From positions 1-51,958 of the forward strand of contig NZFP01000038.1 in assembly GCA_002689325.1 (NCBI GenBank): a stretch of DNA of 51,958 nucleotides, written 5' to 3'. The notes under the pieces were generated by a model that searched no databases, was not told the origin of the DNA, and was given only the letters and a program-made list of their open reading frames with translations. This DNA comes from Rickettsiales bacterium (GTDB lineage Bacteria > Pseudomonadota > Alphaproteobacteria > Methylaequorales > Methylaequoraceae). A program made the translations under genes and the position numbers. This document shows, piece by piece, positions 16,105 through 24,719 of this stretch (position 1 is its first letter; the number at the start of each line of letters is the position of its first letter).

Positions 16105-17425
16105 ATAAAACAGGTTCGCCTATTGGTGGTGATGCTATTTCAGAATCCTGCATCACAATTTTACCATTAACAACTGTAAAAACTGGCAAACCCTTAATTT
16201 TTAAACCATCGTAAGGAGTCCAACCTGATTTACTTGCGATCCATTCATTGGTAATTGTAAATTCTTTATTTAAATCAACAATAGAAAAGTCTGCATCGTT
16301 TCCAATCTTAATTTCTCCTTTGTATTTCATATTATAAATTTTCGCTGGGTTATAACATAGAAGTCTAACCAAATCATTGATACCAAGTTTCTTTTTATTA
16401 ACAAAATCAAGCATTATTGGTAATATCGTTTGGACTCCTGTCATACCAGAGGGACAATTGGGATATTTTTTTTTCTTTTCCTCTAATGTATGAGGTGCGT
16501 GGTCAGAACCAATTACATCTACTATTTTTTCTTCAATACCTTTCCAAAGACCAATATTATGACTTTTATCCCTAATTGGTGGATTCATTTGAGCCAAACT
16601 ACCTAAATTTTCATAACAATCTGGAGCGTGGAAAAATAAATGTTGAGGTGTCACCTCACAGGTTGAAAAGTTCTTATATTTTTTAAGGATTAATATTTCA
16701 TCTTTAGTCGAAATATGTAAAACATGTATTTTTCGATTAGTTTCTTGAGCAATCTTTAATAATCTCTCTGTACTTCTTATTGCTGTCTGCGAGTCTCTCC
16801 AAAAAGGATGACTGGAGACGTTTGCTTTTGGGTCTTCAACAAGGTGTTTTCTTTCTCTTAATCTATATTCATCTTCACTATGAACAGCAACTCTCCGACT
16901 ACCTGATGCTAAAATTTTTCTTAAACTTTCATCGTCTTCAACTAAGAGGTCTCCAGTCGAGGACCCCATAAAAATTTTCACACCGCAACATCCTGGTAAT
17001 CGCTCTAAGTTTTTTAAGTTTTCTATATTTTCCTTAGCAGCACCTACAAAAAAACTATAATTACAATAAGCATTTTTTTGTGCTATTAAAAGTTTTTCAT
17101 TAAGAGCTGCTTTGGTAGTTGTTGAAGGGTTAGTATTAGGCATTTCAAAAATTGACGTTATGCCACCAAGTATTGCTCCTTTGGTTCCGTTCATAATATC
17201 TTCTTTATGAGTCAAACCAGGTTCTCTGAAATGTACCTGAGTATCAACTGCTCCAGGTAAAACAATTAAATTGTTAATAACTATTTTTTTTTCACAATCT
17301 TTTTTTGAAAGATTTCCCAACTCAACAACTTTTGAACCTTTAACTCCAATATCAATTTTTTCTATAGATGAATTTGGCAGAACAACGTCTCCACCTGTAA
17401 TAATTAGATCTAGTTGTTTTTTCAT
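16091..17425 (-). CDS. pyrC: Dihydroorotase-like amidohydrolase (class I PyrC type)
   Basis: 444 residues with an amidohydrolase barrel: VLPGAVDTQVHFREPGLTHKED near residue 55, FEMPNTNP near 93, CGVKIFMGSSTGDL near 147 (Lys of the carboxylated-Lys position), AVHSEDE near 175, IHVLHISTKDE near 232, CEVTPQHLFF near 255 and IGSDHAPHT near 304. This pattern fits the multifunctional-complex type dihydroorotases that close carbamoyl-aspartate to dihydroorotate in pyrimidine synthesis. One oddity: the metal-binding HxH appears as QVH, the first His replaced by Gln. I recall the DTQVHFREPG form in annotated alphaproteobacterial dihydroorotases, so it may be a subfamily trait. It follows asparagine synthetase by 15 nt. 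Confidence 0.82.
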   Translation of the reverse strand: MKKQLDLIITGGDVVLPNSSIEKIDIGVKGSKVVELGNLSKKDCEKKIVINNLIVLPGAVDTQVHFREPGLTHKEDIMNGTKGAILGGITSIFEMPNTNPSTTTKAALNEKLLIAQKNAYCNYSFFVGAAKENIENLKNLERLPGCCGVKIFMGSSTGDLLVEDDESLRKILASGSRRVAVHSEDEYRLRERKHLVEDPKANVSSHPFWRDSQTAIRSTERLLKIAQETNRKIHVLHISTKDEILILKKYKNFSTCEVTPQHLFFHAPDCYENLGSLAQMNPPIRDKSHNIGLWKGIEEKIVDVIGSDHAPHTLEEKKKKYPNCPSGMTGVQTILPIMLDFVNKKKLGINDLVRLLCYNPAKIYNMKYKGEIKIGNDADFSIVDLNKEFTITNEWIASKSGWTPYDGLKIKGLPVFTVVNGKIVMQDSEIASPPIGEPVLFNYD

Positions 17426-17440
17426 TATTCTAATAAAATT

Positions 17441-19168
17441 TTAGTTAGATATTATATCAAAAAAATTACCGTCAGTTTTTACATTTTTAAAAGTTACATA
17501 ATACCACGTTGAAATAAAAATCATATGCCAAACACATCTAATAGCTTTTTTATTATGAGTAATAGATTTACATAAATCTTTGATTTCATTAGGATCAAAA
17601 AATATCCTGAGAATTTCAATTTTAGGTAAAAACTCTGAAAAAAATTTCCAATGTTTGGGAAGCCACTTTTCAATGGGAACAGTAAATCCCTCTTTCTTTG
17701 TGAAAGCATCATAATATTTAACTCTAGATCTTATAAAATTTCTTATCAAAAACTTTCCGAAACCATTATTGATTTTATACTTATCTTTTATAAAAAAAAA
17801 ATTTTCAAACAATTTTTTATCAATCAAAGGAGTTCTTCCTTCCATACCGTAACTCATTAGACATCTGTCTAACTTTACCAACAAATTATTAGGCAACCAA
17901 TTATAGTAATCAAAAAATTGATGTTTTTGAACTCTAGTTAAATCTAAATTTTCAATAAAAGTTTCGTTAGTTTCAAATTTCCAATAATTATCAGTAAATT
18001 TTCCTAACTTTCTAAAAGCACCTTTAAAGAATTTTTTTTTAAAAAAATTATAATGCCTATATCTTCCATATCCTCCAAATAATTCATCTCCCCCCTCTCC
18101 TGTTATTGCAACTTTAAATTTTTTTGAGGCTACGGCAGCTAATTTAAATGTTGGTAGAATCGCATAATCTGCTATTGGGTCATCTATTTTTTTTGCAGCA
18201 AAGGGAATAGTATTCCAGAAATCATCCTCAGTAAAACTTACTTCGTTGAACTTAATTTTATAATCATGGGATATTTTTTTTAACAAGGTATTATTTGAAT
18301 TATTTTTTTTATCATCTATGTTAACTTTAAAGGCTTCAATTTTACTTCCCAAATTAAGTTTACTCATGAAGTACATAATTAACATTGAATCAATGCCTCC
18401 AGAAAAGAACAAACAATAAGGTACGTCACTTCTTAAATGAACTGACACACTTTCTTCTAATTTTTTTTCAATAAATTTATTATCTATGTTAGGTGATCTT
18501 TTCTTTAATAAATTTAGTTTTTGCAGTTTACTATTTATGATTTTACCGTTCTTAATGGTTAAAAATTCTCCAGGTCTTAATCTAAAAATACCCTTAAAAA
18601 TAGTTTTTTTTCCAGTAGTATATTGTAATTCAAAGTATTCAATTAGTTTTTCTTCAGAAATACTTTTTTTAATGATCTTAGTGTTTATTAATGGTGTTAT
18701 TTCCGAACTAAATATAATTCCATCATTAATTAAGGAAAAATATAATGGCTTAATTCCAAAAATATCTCTGCCCAAAATTGTGCAGTCTTTTTTTTTGTCG
18801 TAAATTGCAAAAGCATACATACCCCTCAACTTTTCTAACCCAACCACCCCCTCTTGATGATATAATGTCATAATCGATTCTGAATCTGATTCTGTCTTAA
18901 AGTTATATGTTTTGTAAGTTGCCCTTATCTCTGGGTCATTATAAATTTCACCATTTGCAACTAGAATTAAATCATTATTTATTATTGGTTGTTTTCCTCC
19001 TTTTAAATCAATTATTGATAACCGAGTGTGAATAAACAAGTTTTTAGAATTTTTATAAAAGGAAGATGAATCAGGTCCTCTATGTAATAGTTGATTAGAA
19101 ATTTTCTGAAATTTTTCAATTAATTTCTTATTAGAATTATTCAATAAAATTCCAGCAATTCCACACAT
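17441..19168 (-). CDS. asnB: Glutamine-hydrolysing asparagine synthetase
   Basis: 575 residues. MCGIAGILL supplies the catalytic Cys after Met removal, and LLHRGPDSSSFY, IHTRLSIIDLKGGKQPI and LVANGEIYND complete the class II glutaminase domain (residues 1-190). The synthetase domain has the PP-loop YCLFFSGGIDSMLIMYF near residue 249 and ITGEGGDELFGGYGRY near 347. It makes Asn from Asp, ATP and Gln. Its place at the end of four glycosyltransferase genes, with a 1-nt overlap to the GT4 gene, leaves open a role as an amidotransferase acting on a surface glycan component, as seen for some AsnB relatives. It may equally be the cell's only Asn synthetase. Confidence 0.92.
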   Translation of the reverse strand: MCGIAGILLNNSNKKLIEKFQKISNQLLHRGPDSSSFYKNSKNLFIHTRLSIIDLKGGKQPIINNDLILVANGEIYNDPEIRATYKTYNFKTESDSESIMTLYHQEGVVGLEKLRGMYAFAIYDKKKDCTILGRDIFGIKPLYFSLINDGIIFSSEITPLINTKIIKKSISEEKLIEYFELQYTTGKKTIFKGIFRLRPGEFLTIKNGKIINSKLQKLNLLKKRSPNIDNKFIEKKLEESVSVHLRSDVPYCLFFSGGIDSMLIMYFMSKLNLGSKIEAFKVNIDDKKNNSNNTLLKKISHDYKIKFNEVSFTEDDFWNTIPFAAKKIDDPIADYAILPTFKLAAVASKKFKVAITGEGGDELFGGYGRYRHYNFFKKKFFKGAFRKLGKFTDNYWKFETNETFIENLDLTRVQKHQFFDYYNWLPNNLLVKLDRCLMSYGMEGRTPLIDKKLFENFFFIKDKYKINNGFGKFLIRNFIRSRVKYYDAFTKKEGFTVPIEKWLPKHWKFFSEFLPKIEILRIFFDPNEIKDLCKSITHNKKAIRCVWHMIFISTWYYVTFKNVKTDGNFFDIISN

Positions 19169-20205
19169 TAATCTATGATTTTGTTAAAAAAGTTAAGGTA
19201 TTTTTTTATAATAAGTTCTTCGGAATAATTTTTTTTGAAATCTTTATAACCGTTAGTAACTATTTTCTTTTTTAAGGTTGGATTTGAATCTAATAATTTT
19301 ATTTGATTAACTAGACCAAATATATCCTCCTTTCCAAACTTAAGTCCATTAATTTTATTTTTTACCATTATTTTAGGGCCACCAGTATCAGCAACAATTA
19401 CTGGAACCTTGTGAGCCCAGGCCTCAACTATTACATTTCCAAAAGGTTCATGTCTAGAAGGGCAGATTAACAATGATGAAACATTTAAAAACTTAGAAAT
19501 ATTATCTGTCCATTCAAAAAAGCTAACTTTCTCTTCAAGTTTGTAATCTGAGATTATTTCATCATACAAATTTTTTTCATCTCCTGAACCCACTATCCAT
19601 AATTCAAAACCATTTATATATATCATCGCTTTTAATAAAATATCTATACCTTTATTTTGATGGAATCTTCCAAGACATAAAATTATTTTTTTATCAGTTT
19701 CTTTTTCTAACTTTTCTCTATTATTATCATCCACAAAATTTGGGATAAATTCAACTTTATTAGAATCCCAACCATGACCAACGATGTAATTTTTTAAATC
19801 TAATGTATTTGTAATTAAATAGTCACAGTTAACATAATTTTTAATCTTATAATATCCACCAAGTCTTCCAACATTTATAGAATTATACTTTCCACTTTGT
19901 GGTAAAAGTCTTGATGCCCTATTCATCCAAGTTAGAACAATATCTGGTTTAAATTTCTCAAAAATTAAAGCTATTTGTCTGTGACAAAAAGGATTAAAGA
20001 AATAGAAAAACTTAATTTGGTGAATTTTTTTTATTTTGTCTTTAAGTCTTTCAAATCTTTTTTTACTTTTTCTAATTATTATTTCTTGATCAACATTATT
20101 ATTTTTTGCCAAAGACAAGGAGATCCTCTCAAAAAATTTTTCTGCCCCTCCCTCTTTTGCTCCTCCAAGAATATTTAAAATTCTTAATCTATTATTTTTT
20201 GCCAT
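19168..20205 (-). CDS. Family 4 glycosyltransferase
   Basis: About 345 residues from ATG 20205 (MAKNNRLRILNILGGAKEGGAEKFF); the track's start at 20226 adds seven residues inside the preceding gene. GT-B architecture: an N-terminal acceptor domain with GGAxxF, then KKIILCLGRFHQNKGIDILLKA near residue 180 and the nucleotide-sugar site LICPSRHEPFGNVIVEAWAHKVPVIVADTGG near 255 (the E-x7-E motif). It is retaining by family rule. It belongs to the minus-strand surface-glycan cluster, overlapping both neighbours. Acceptor and sugar are unknown; LPS core or outer sugars are likely. Confidence 0.87.
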   Translation of the reverse strand: MAKNNRLRILNILGGAKEGGAEKFFERISLSLAKNNNVDQEIIIRKSKKRFERLKDKIKKIHQIKFFYFFNPFCHRQIALIFEKFKPDIVLTWMNRASRLLPQSGKYNSINVGRLGGYYKIKNYVNCDYLITNTLDLKNYIVGHGWDSNKVEFIPNFVDDNNREKLEKETDKKIILCLGRFHQNKGIDILLKAMIYINGFELWIVGSGDEKNLYDEIISDYKLEEKVSFFEWTDNISKFLNVSSLLICPSRHEPFGNVIVEAWAHKVPVIVADTGGPKIMVKNKINGLKFGKEDIFGLVNQIKLLDSNPTLKKKIVTNGYKDFKKNYSEELIIKKYLNFFNKIID

Positions 20206-21215
20206 CTTTTTGCAACTTCCGTCCAATTTTCATGATTATTATTTTTAATAAGGTTTTTATGCATTCTCATCCAAGTCTTATCATCTTTCAAGAGTTTTAT
20301 AGTTTTTAATGAAAAATCTTCATCATTTTCGCAAACATAACCAGTATGATTATTTTTAACGCGTTCTTTTAACGAACCAAAGTTGCAAACTACAGCTGGA
20401 ACACCTAATACCTGGGCCTCTGCAACAGCCATACAAAAAGTTTCATCATTTGTTCCTCTATAAAGCAAAACTCTAGATTTGGAAATTTGTTTTTTTAATT
20501 CATTTCTACTTACTGGGGGACTCAAGTTAATGCCCTTTTTTTTTGCACTCTTAACACGAGATAAAATTTTATTTATAGACTTCTCATGCTTTAATCCAAA
20601 CTTTCCATATGTCTCTAATCCAGTAAATAAGTTTAATTTAGCGCCAGTGACGTAGGAAAAAATATTTTTTTCCCACTGCTCTAATAACCAATCTAGTCCG
20701 CGCATAGGGTTTGAGGTGAAAATTGAGATTGGTTTCGGAGCTATATTTTTTTTTGAAAACAATTCATTTTTTACTCCATAAGGAATAACAATTTTTTCTG
20801 AAGCGGGAGCCCACTTAGGATAGGTTGAATAATGATAATTACTCGAGAAAACAATTTTAAATTTATTTAAAAATAATTTTGATAAGTACCTATACTTTAG
20901 AAGATATTTAGCCGGATTATGTATCCAAAAAATTCTTTTTTTACATCCTTTTTTAAAGTCAAGGAATTTATCACCTCTATTAACTATAAGAACATCAAAT
21001 TTTTCTTCAAATATCCTTGAATCAAGTTTTTTCCATTCAACACCATTTATTTTACCTTCGTTTAGACAATTATTATATATACATACTTCATAATTTAATT
21101 TTGCTAGGGCTTCAACTAATGATACAAACGCAACTTCAGCACCACCAAAAGGTTTTTTTTTTAGTAATATAGAATCAAATTCTATTCCATTATCAACAAA
21201 TAAAAGTTTGGTCAT
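20184..21215 (-). CDS. Family 4-like glycosyltransferase
   Basis: 343 residues. It opens MTKLLFVDNGIEFDSILLKKKPFGGAEVAFVSLVEAL, the glycine-rich loop of GT-B transferases. Later FTSNPMRGLDWLLEQWE and RVLLYRGTNDETFCMAVAEAQVLGVPAVVCNFGSLKERV (near residue 255-290) match the GT4 C-terminal Rossmann domain with the E-x-E-like donor site (TFCMAVAEA). Its start overlaps the GT2 stop by 4 nt, and its 3' end overlaps the next GT4 by 22 nt. Probably adds a sugar during LPS core or surface glycan synthesis at the cytoplasmic face of the inner membrane. Exact linkage unknown. Confidence 0.82.
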   Translation of the reverse strand: MTKLLFVDNGIEFDSILLKKKPFGGAEVAFVSLVEALAKLNYEVCIYNNCLNEGKINGVEWKKLDSRIFEEKFDVLIVNRGDKFLDFKKGCKKRIFWIHNPAKYLLKYRYLSKLFLNKFKIVFSSNYHYSTYPKWAPASEKIVIPYGVKNELFSKKNIAPKPISIFTSNPMRGLDWLLEQWEKNIFSYVTGAKLNLFTGLETYGKFGLKHEKSINKILSRVKSAKKKGINLSPPVSRNELKKQISKSRVLLYRGTNDETFCMAVAEAQVLGVPAVVCNFGSLKERVKNNHTGYVCENDEDFSLKTIKLLKDDKTWMRMHKNLIKNNNHENWTEVAKRWQKIID

Positions 21216-21967
21216 TTCTTTTGTTCAAATTTATATTTTAAGTAAGATATTAGAGGAAACAAACAAGCAACCAAAGCTATGATTATTCCAACCCTCTTTT
21301 CTTTATAGCCTTTTCTTAAGAAAAAAACTTTCCAAAATCTAGAAAAAATTCTCCTCAGATTAATTAGTAAGTTTTCTTTATCTGGTTTTTCTTTGAGATC
21401 TTTTGCTCTCGCTGTTGAATAACTATCAAGCTTATTTATGAGATCTGAGATTGATTTACAATAATAATGTTCAATTGAATTCTTGAGTGTTTCTCCTTGT
21501 TTTCCTTTAAGAAAAACCTTTGGATGAACTCTTTGCTTTCCCCAAGTCTTGGTATCTTTTTTAAAAAGGCCTGCATATGAGGATTTACCTATATATGCTC
21601 CCCATCCATTTTTTATAATTTTTTTTCCTAAATAATTATTTACATTAATTAGATGCCAACAATTTGTACTTGTTTTTGTAACTTCTAAAATTTCTTTTGC
21701 CAATTTTTTTGGAATTCTTTCATCTGAATCAATTTCTAAAATCCACTCGCAATTACATTTATTAATACCAAAGTTTCTTCTGTCTCCTTCAATTTCCCAA
21801 GAACCAGAAAATATTTTTTTTGTAAACTTTTTTGCTATTTGTTTAGATTTGTCAGTACATTTATCTAAAATTACAACTAATTCATCACCAAATGATATGG
21901 TTTTAAGACAACTCTCTAATTGTTTTTCTTCATTATGAACTACTATTAAAATTGATAAATTAGTCAT
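21212..21967 (-). CDS. Family 2 glycosyltransferase, WaaE/KdtX-like
   Basis: 251 residues with LSILIVVHNEEKQLESCLKTI at the N-terminus, DELVVILDKCTDKS near residue 28 and CEWILEIDSDERIPKKLAKEI near 73, the DxD metal site. This short GT2 layout with HPKVFLKG and a C-terminal hydrophobic helix (GIIIALVACLFPLISYL near 225-242) resembles the LPS inner-core beta-1,4-glucosyltransferase group (WaaE/KdtX). A C-terminal basic tail would sit at the membrane. It overlaps the heptosyltransferase stop by 8 nt and the next GT4 by 4 nt, so it is part of one transcription unit. Sugar specificity is inferred only from family likeness. Confidence 0.83.
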   Translation of the reverse strand: MTNLSILIVVHNEEKQLESCLKTISFGDELVVILDKCTDKSKQIAKKFTKKIFSGSWEIEGDRRNFGINKCNCEWILEIDSDERIPKKLAKEILEVTKTSTNCWHLINVNNYLGKKIIKNGWGAYIGKSSYAGLFKKDTKTWGKQRVHPKVFLKGKQGETLKNSIEHYYCKSISDLINKLDSYSTARAKDLKEKPDKENLLINLRRIFSRFWKVFFLRKGYKEKRVGIIIALVACLFPLISYLKYKFEQKK

Positions 21968-22922
21968 AACAAGTTTTGTAAAATTTTATTAATTCTTTAA
22001 AAACATAATTCACTGTCAAATCCTTCATTAGTGAATTAACTTTTTTGGGGTTAAATTCCTTATGTCCCATCAATTGATTTGGAGATTTAGGACTTTTTAT
22101 AGCTAGAGTTTTTTTGCCCCAGGGATGATATCTTTTTGAATCACTAGGTCCAAATAAACCAACTGTTGGAGTGTCTGCCAATGCAGAAAGGTGCATGAGT
22201 CCTGAATCATTACCAATAAATAGTTTTGATTTTTTCATTATTAAAAATATCTCTACTAGATCAGTTTTTCCTACTAAATCAAAAATTGGTACATCTTTTA
22301 GTTTCAATAGACTTTCAATAGATTTTTTTTCATTTTTAGGTCCCACAATTATAAAACACGAATTTTTAAAATTTGTATTTTTAAATAATTTTTTTAACAG
22401 TGAACAAAAATTTTGAATTGGCCAGGTTTTACCAATCCAGTTGGCGCTTGGAGCCACTATAACTAATTTTTTATTTGAAGCAATTCTTTGGGTTAACTTC
22501 AAGAAGCTGTTATTTTTAACATTATTTTCATTCAAAAATATATTGGGTGAAAGATCTCTACCAGGAAATAAACTTGAAATTTCCTTTACTTTGTGAAGGT
22601 TTGACCTAACACTGTAAACTTTTCTTGTTTCTGCAAATAAAAAAAAACTTATCAAAGTTCCCCTTAGATCAACTATACAATCCCAATAATTAAAAAATAT
22701 TTGCTTCCAAAGGTAAAACCAATGTAAAGAAAATTTTCTTTTTTTTAGAATTATAAGTTTATCAATATTTTTACAAAATTTAAAAAAATCGCCAGGAATA
22801 GGTCCACAAACAAAATAAACTTTTGCATTATTAAATTTATTTTTTAAAAAACTGTTTAAACCTGATGATAGTATACAGTCGCCTAGCCTGTTTGATGAAA
22901 TTACTAAGACTTTTTTTGTCAT
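21960..22922 (-). CDS. Family 9 glycosyltransferase (LPS heptosyltransferase-like)
   Basis: 320 residues. VLVISSNRLGDCILSSGLNSFL at the N-terminus is the GT9 start, and the C-terminal half has VIVAPSANWIGKTWPIQNFCSLLKKL near residue 155, FIGNDSGLMHLSALADTPTVGLFGPSDSKRYHPWG near 235-270, the ADP-heptose-site signature. GT9 enzymes transfer heptose to lipid A-Kdo or to the growing LPS inner core. It is the first gene of the minus-strand glycan cluster. Its ATG at 22922 is nearly back to back with ygfZ, so both promoters must overlap neighbouring coding DNA. Confidence 0.88.
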   Translation of the reverse strand: MTKKVLVISSNRLGDCILSSGLNSFLKNKFNNAKVYFVCGPIPGDFFKFCKNIDKLIILKKRKFSLHWFYLWKQIFFNYWDCIVDLRGTLISFFLFAETRKVYSVRSNLHKVKEISSLFPGRDLSPNIFLNENNVKNNSFLKLTQRIASNKKLVIVAPSANWIGKTWPIQNFCSLLKKLFKNTNFKNSCFIIVGPKNEKKSIESLLKLKDVPIFDLVGKTDLVEIFLIMKKSKLFIGNDSGLMHLSALADTPTVGLFGPSDSKRYHPWGKKTLAIKSPKSPNQLMGHKEFNPKKVNSLMKDLTVNYVFKELIKFYKTCYD

Positions 22923-22965
22923 TATGAACTTGTTAAAAAATTTAAAAATTTATAAATTAAATAAC

Positions 22966-23823
22966 ATGTTTGACGACAAAGAATACTACCTTTTAAAAAA
23001 AAGAGGAATAATTTTAATTGAAGGTAAAGACAGATTTAAATTAATTCAAGGAATAATTTCCAATGATATAGAATTGTTAAGAAGAAAACCATCAATTTAT
23101 TCATCTCTTCTGACCCCTCAAGGAAGGTTTCAGCATGATTTTTTCATTTCTAACTTCAATGAAAAATTTTATTTAGAATGTAACATTAGTGAAAAAGAAG
23201 AAGTTGCAAAAAAACTTATGATGTACAAACTTAGATTAGATATTCAAATTACAATTATTTCTAATTTAAATATTATACTTACAAAAAAAAAATTGAATTT
23301 TTCAGAAATTTGCTCTTCTGAAATTATCAGTTTTTATGATCCCAGGTTTGATAATAGTTTTTTTTCGAGAACATATGCAGATTCAAATTTTCTTACTGAA
23401 ATTAAGAAAAAATTCGTTGAGATAAATGACATTAAATATGAATCTCTAAGACTAAATAATTGTATTCCTGATTTTTCAATAGATGCAATAAAAAAAAAAT
23501 CTCTTTTACTTGAAATGAGGTTTGATGACCTAAATGGTATTTCTTGGACAAAGGGATGTTTCATGGGACAAGAAATTACAGCAAGAATGAAGCACAGAGG
23601 AACTGTAAAAAAACTAATTTTTAAAGTTTTAATTGACTTTAAAAATAACCTGAAAAATGACATTACTTTAGAGGAAAAAATTGTTGGTCAACTAAAAAGC
23701 CACAATAAAAAAGATGGTATTGCTTTTTTTGATATTAATGCGTTAAGTAATCTTAATAAAAAAAAATTTTTTTCAGGTGACTCCAAACTCACAATTCAAA
23801 AACCATGGTGGGTTAAATATTAA
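22966..23823 (+). CDS. ygfZ: YgfZ/GcvT-family folate-binding protein
   Basis: About 285 residues from ATG 22966 (MFDDKEYYLLKKRG); the track's start at 22924 adds 14 residues and leaves one nt to the divergent gene. IEGKDRFKLIQGIISNDI near residue 20, SSLLTPQGRFQHDFFIS near 48, and the family hallmark WTKGCFMGQEITARMKHRG near 203 (the KGC-x-GQE motif with the functional Cys) are all present. YgfZ proteins use folate and support iron-sulfur enzymes such as MiaB. The C-terminal beta-barrel is short and diverged. The 3' end overlaps meaB by 4 nt in convergent orientation. Confidence 0.85.
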   Translation: MFDDKEYYLLKKRGIILIEGKDRFKLIQGIISNDIELLRRKPSIYSSLLTPQGRFQHDFFISNFNEKFYLECNISEKEEVAKKLMMYKLRLDIQITIISNLNIILTKKKLNFSEICSSEIISFYDPRFDNSFFSRTYADSNFLTEIKKKFVEINDIKYESLRLNNCIPDFSIDAIKKKSLLLEMRFDDLNGISWTKGCFMGQEITARMKHRGTVKKLIFKVLIDFKNNLKNDITLEEKIVGQLKSHNKKDGIAFFDINALSNLNKKKFFSGDSKLTIQKPWWVKY

Positions 23824-24719
23824 TTTTTTAAAACTTTAGAGATTCTAGCTAATTCTGAGAAAGGATTTTTCTTATAATTAATCTTTTCAAACCCTTTTTT
23901 TAAGCCTACCAATCCAAATTCTCGAATAATAGAATTTTTCATCCATTCAATATCTTGCGAGTATCTATTTTTATTAAGTCTATCTTCTCTAATTAACCAT
24001 TTCCATCTACTTTCAATATCTTTTTCAAGAAAATTAAGACCAATATTTTTATGCGAGGAAGTCAAAATTATTTTAATATCCCATTCATTTTTATTTTTAA
24101 AATAAGTACTGCTACCTGATAAGTCAGAAAAAGTTTGATTTGATAGTTTTTCCATGTCACATTTTGTAACTACAACTAGATCTGGAATTTCAAAAATACC
24201 TGACTTCATAAATTGAATAGTATCACCGCTTCCAGGTTGAACACATAAAATAACTGTATCCACAATGTCTTTAATGCTTGTTTCTGATTGACCAACTCCA
24301 ACAGTTTCAACAATTAAAAAGTCGAATTTAGATCTCATTACTGTCATTGTAGGATACGTCAACTCCGAAACTCCACCTAAATAATCTTTGGCAGCCATTG
24401 ATCTCACATAAACTCCACCATCATTTGGATCTAGTTGAAATCTCGTCCTGTCTCCTAACAATGCACCACCAGATTTTGAAGACGATGGATCTATGGCTAT
24501 TACCCCCACAGTCTTTTTTTTTTTTCTTATAATAGCTATTAATTTATCTATTAGGGAGGATTTCCCAGCCCCAGGGGGACCTGTGATTCCTAAAACATGA
24601 GATTTTGGTTTAGAATGAAGGTTATCTAGCAACTTTATATTCTCAGGTGAATGACCGTCAACCTCAATTTTTTCAAGAATATTAGAAAGTTCAATTTTTT
24701 TTTTTAAATTAATCATCAA
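23820..24719 (-). CDS. meaB: MeaB/ArgK family GTPase (methylmalonyl-CoA mutase chaperone)
   Basis: 299 residues. GITGPPGAGKSSLIDKLI near residue 43 is the Walker A of the G3E family; VIAIDPSSSKSGGALLGDRTRF near 74 is the MeaB switch region; FLIVETVGVGQSE near 137 is the Walker B/switch II segment and VVTKCDMEK near 184 the NKxD-equivalent guanine motif. MeaB escorts and protects adenosylcobalamin-dependent methylmalonyl-CoA mutase, so a mutase gene is expected elsewhere. It overlaps the glyS stop by 11 nt. A G3E GTPase for another B12 enzyme is the alternative. Confidence 0.92.
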   Translation of the reverse strand: MMINLKKKIELSNILEKIEVDGHSPENIKLLDNLHSKPKSHVLGITGPPGAGKSSLIDKLIAIIRKKKKTVGVIAIDPSSSKSGGALLGDRTRFQLDPNDGGVYVRSMAAKDYLGGVSELTYPTMTVMRSKFDFLIVETVGVGQSETSIKDIVDTVILCVQPGSGDTIQFMKSGIFEIPDLVVVTKCDMEKLSNQTFSDLSGSSTYFKNKNEWDIKIILTSSHKNIGLNFLEKDIESRWKWLIREDRLNKNRYSQDIEWMKNSIIREFGLVGLKKGFEKINYKKNPFSELARISKVLKN

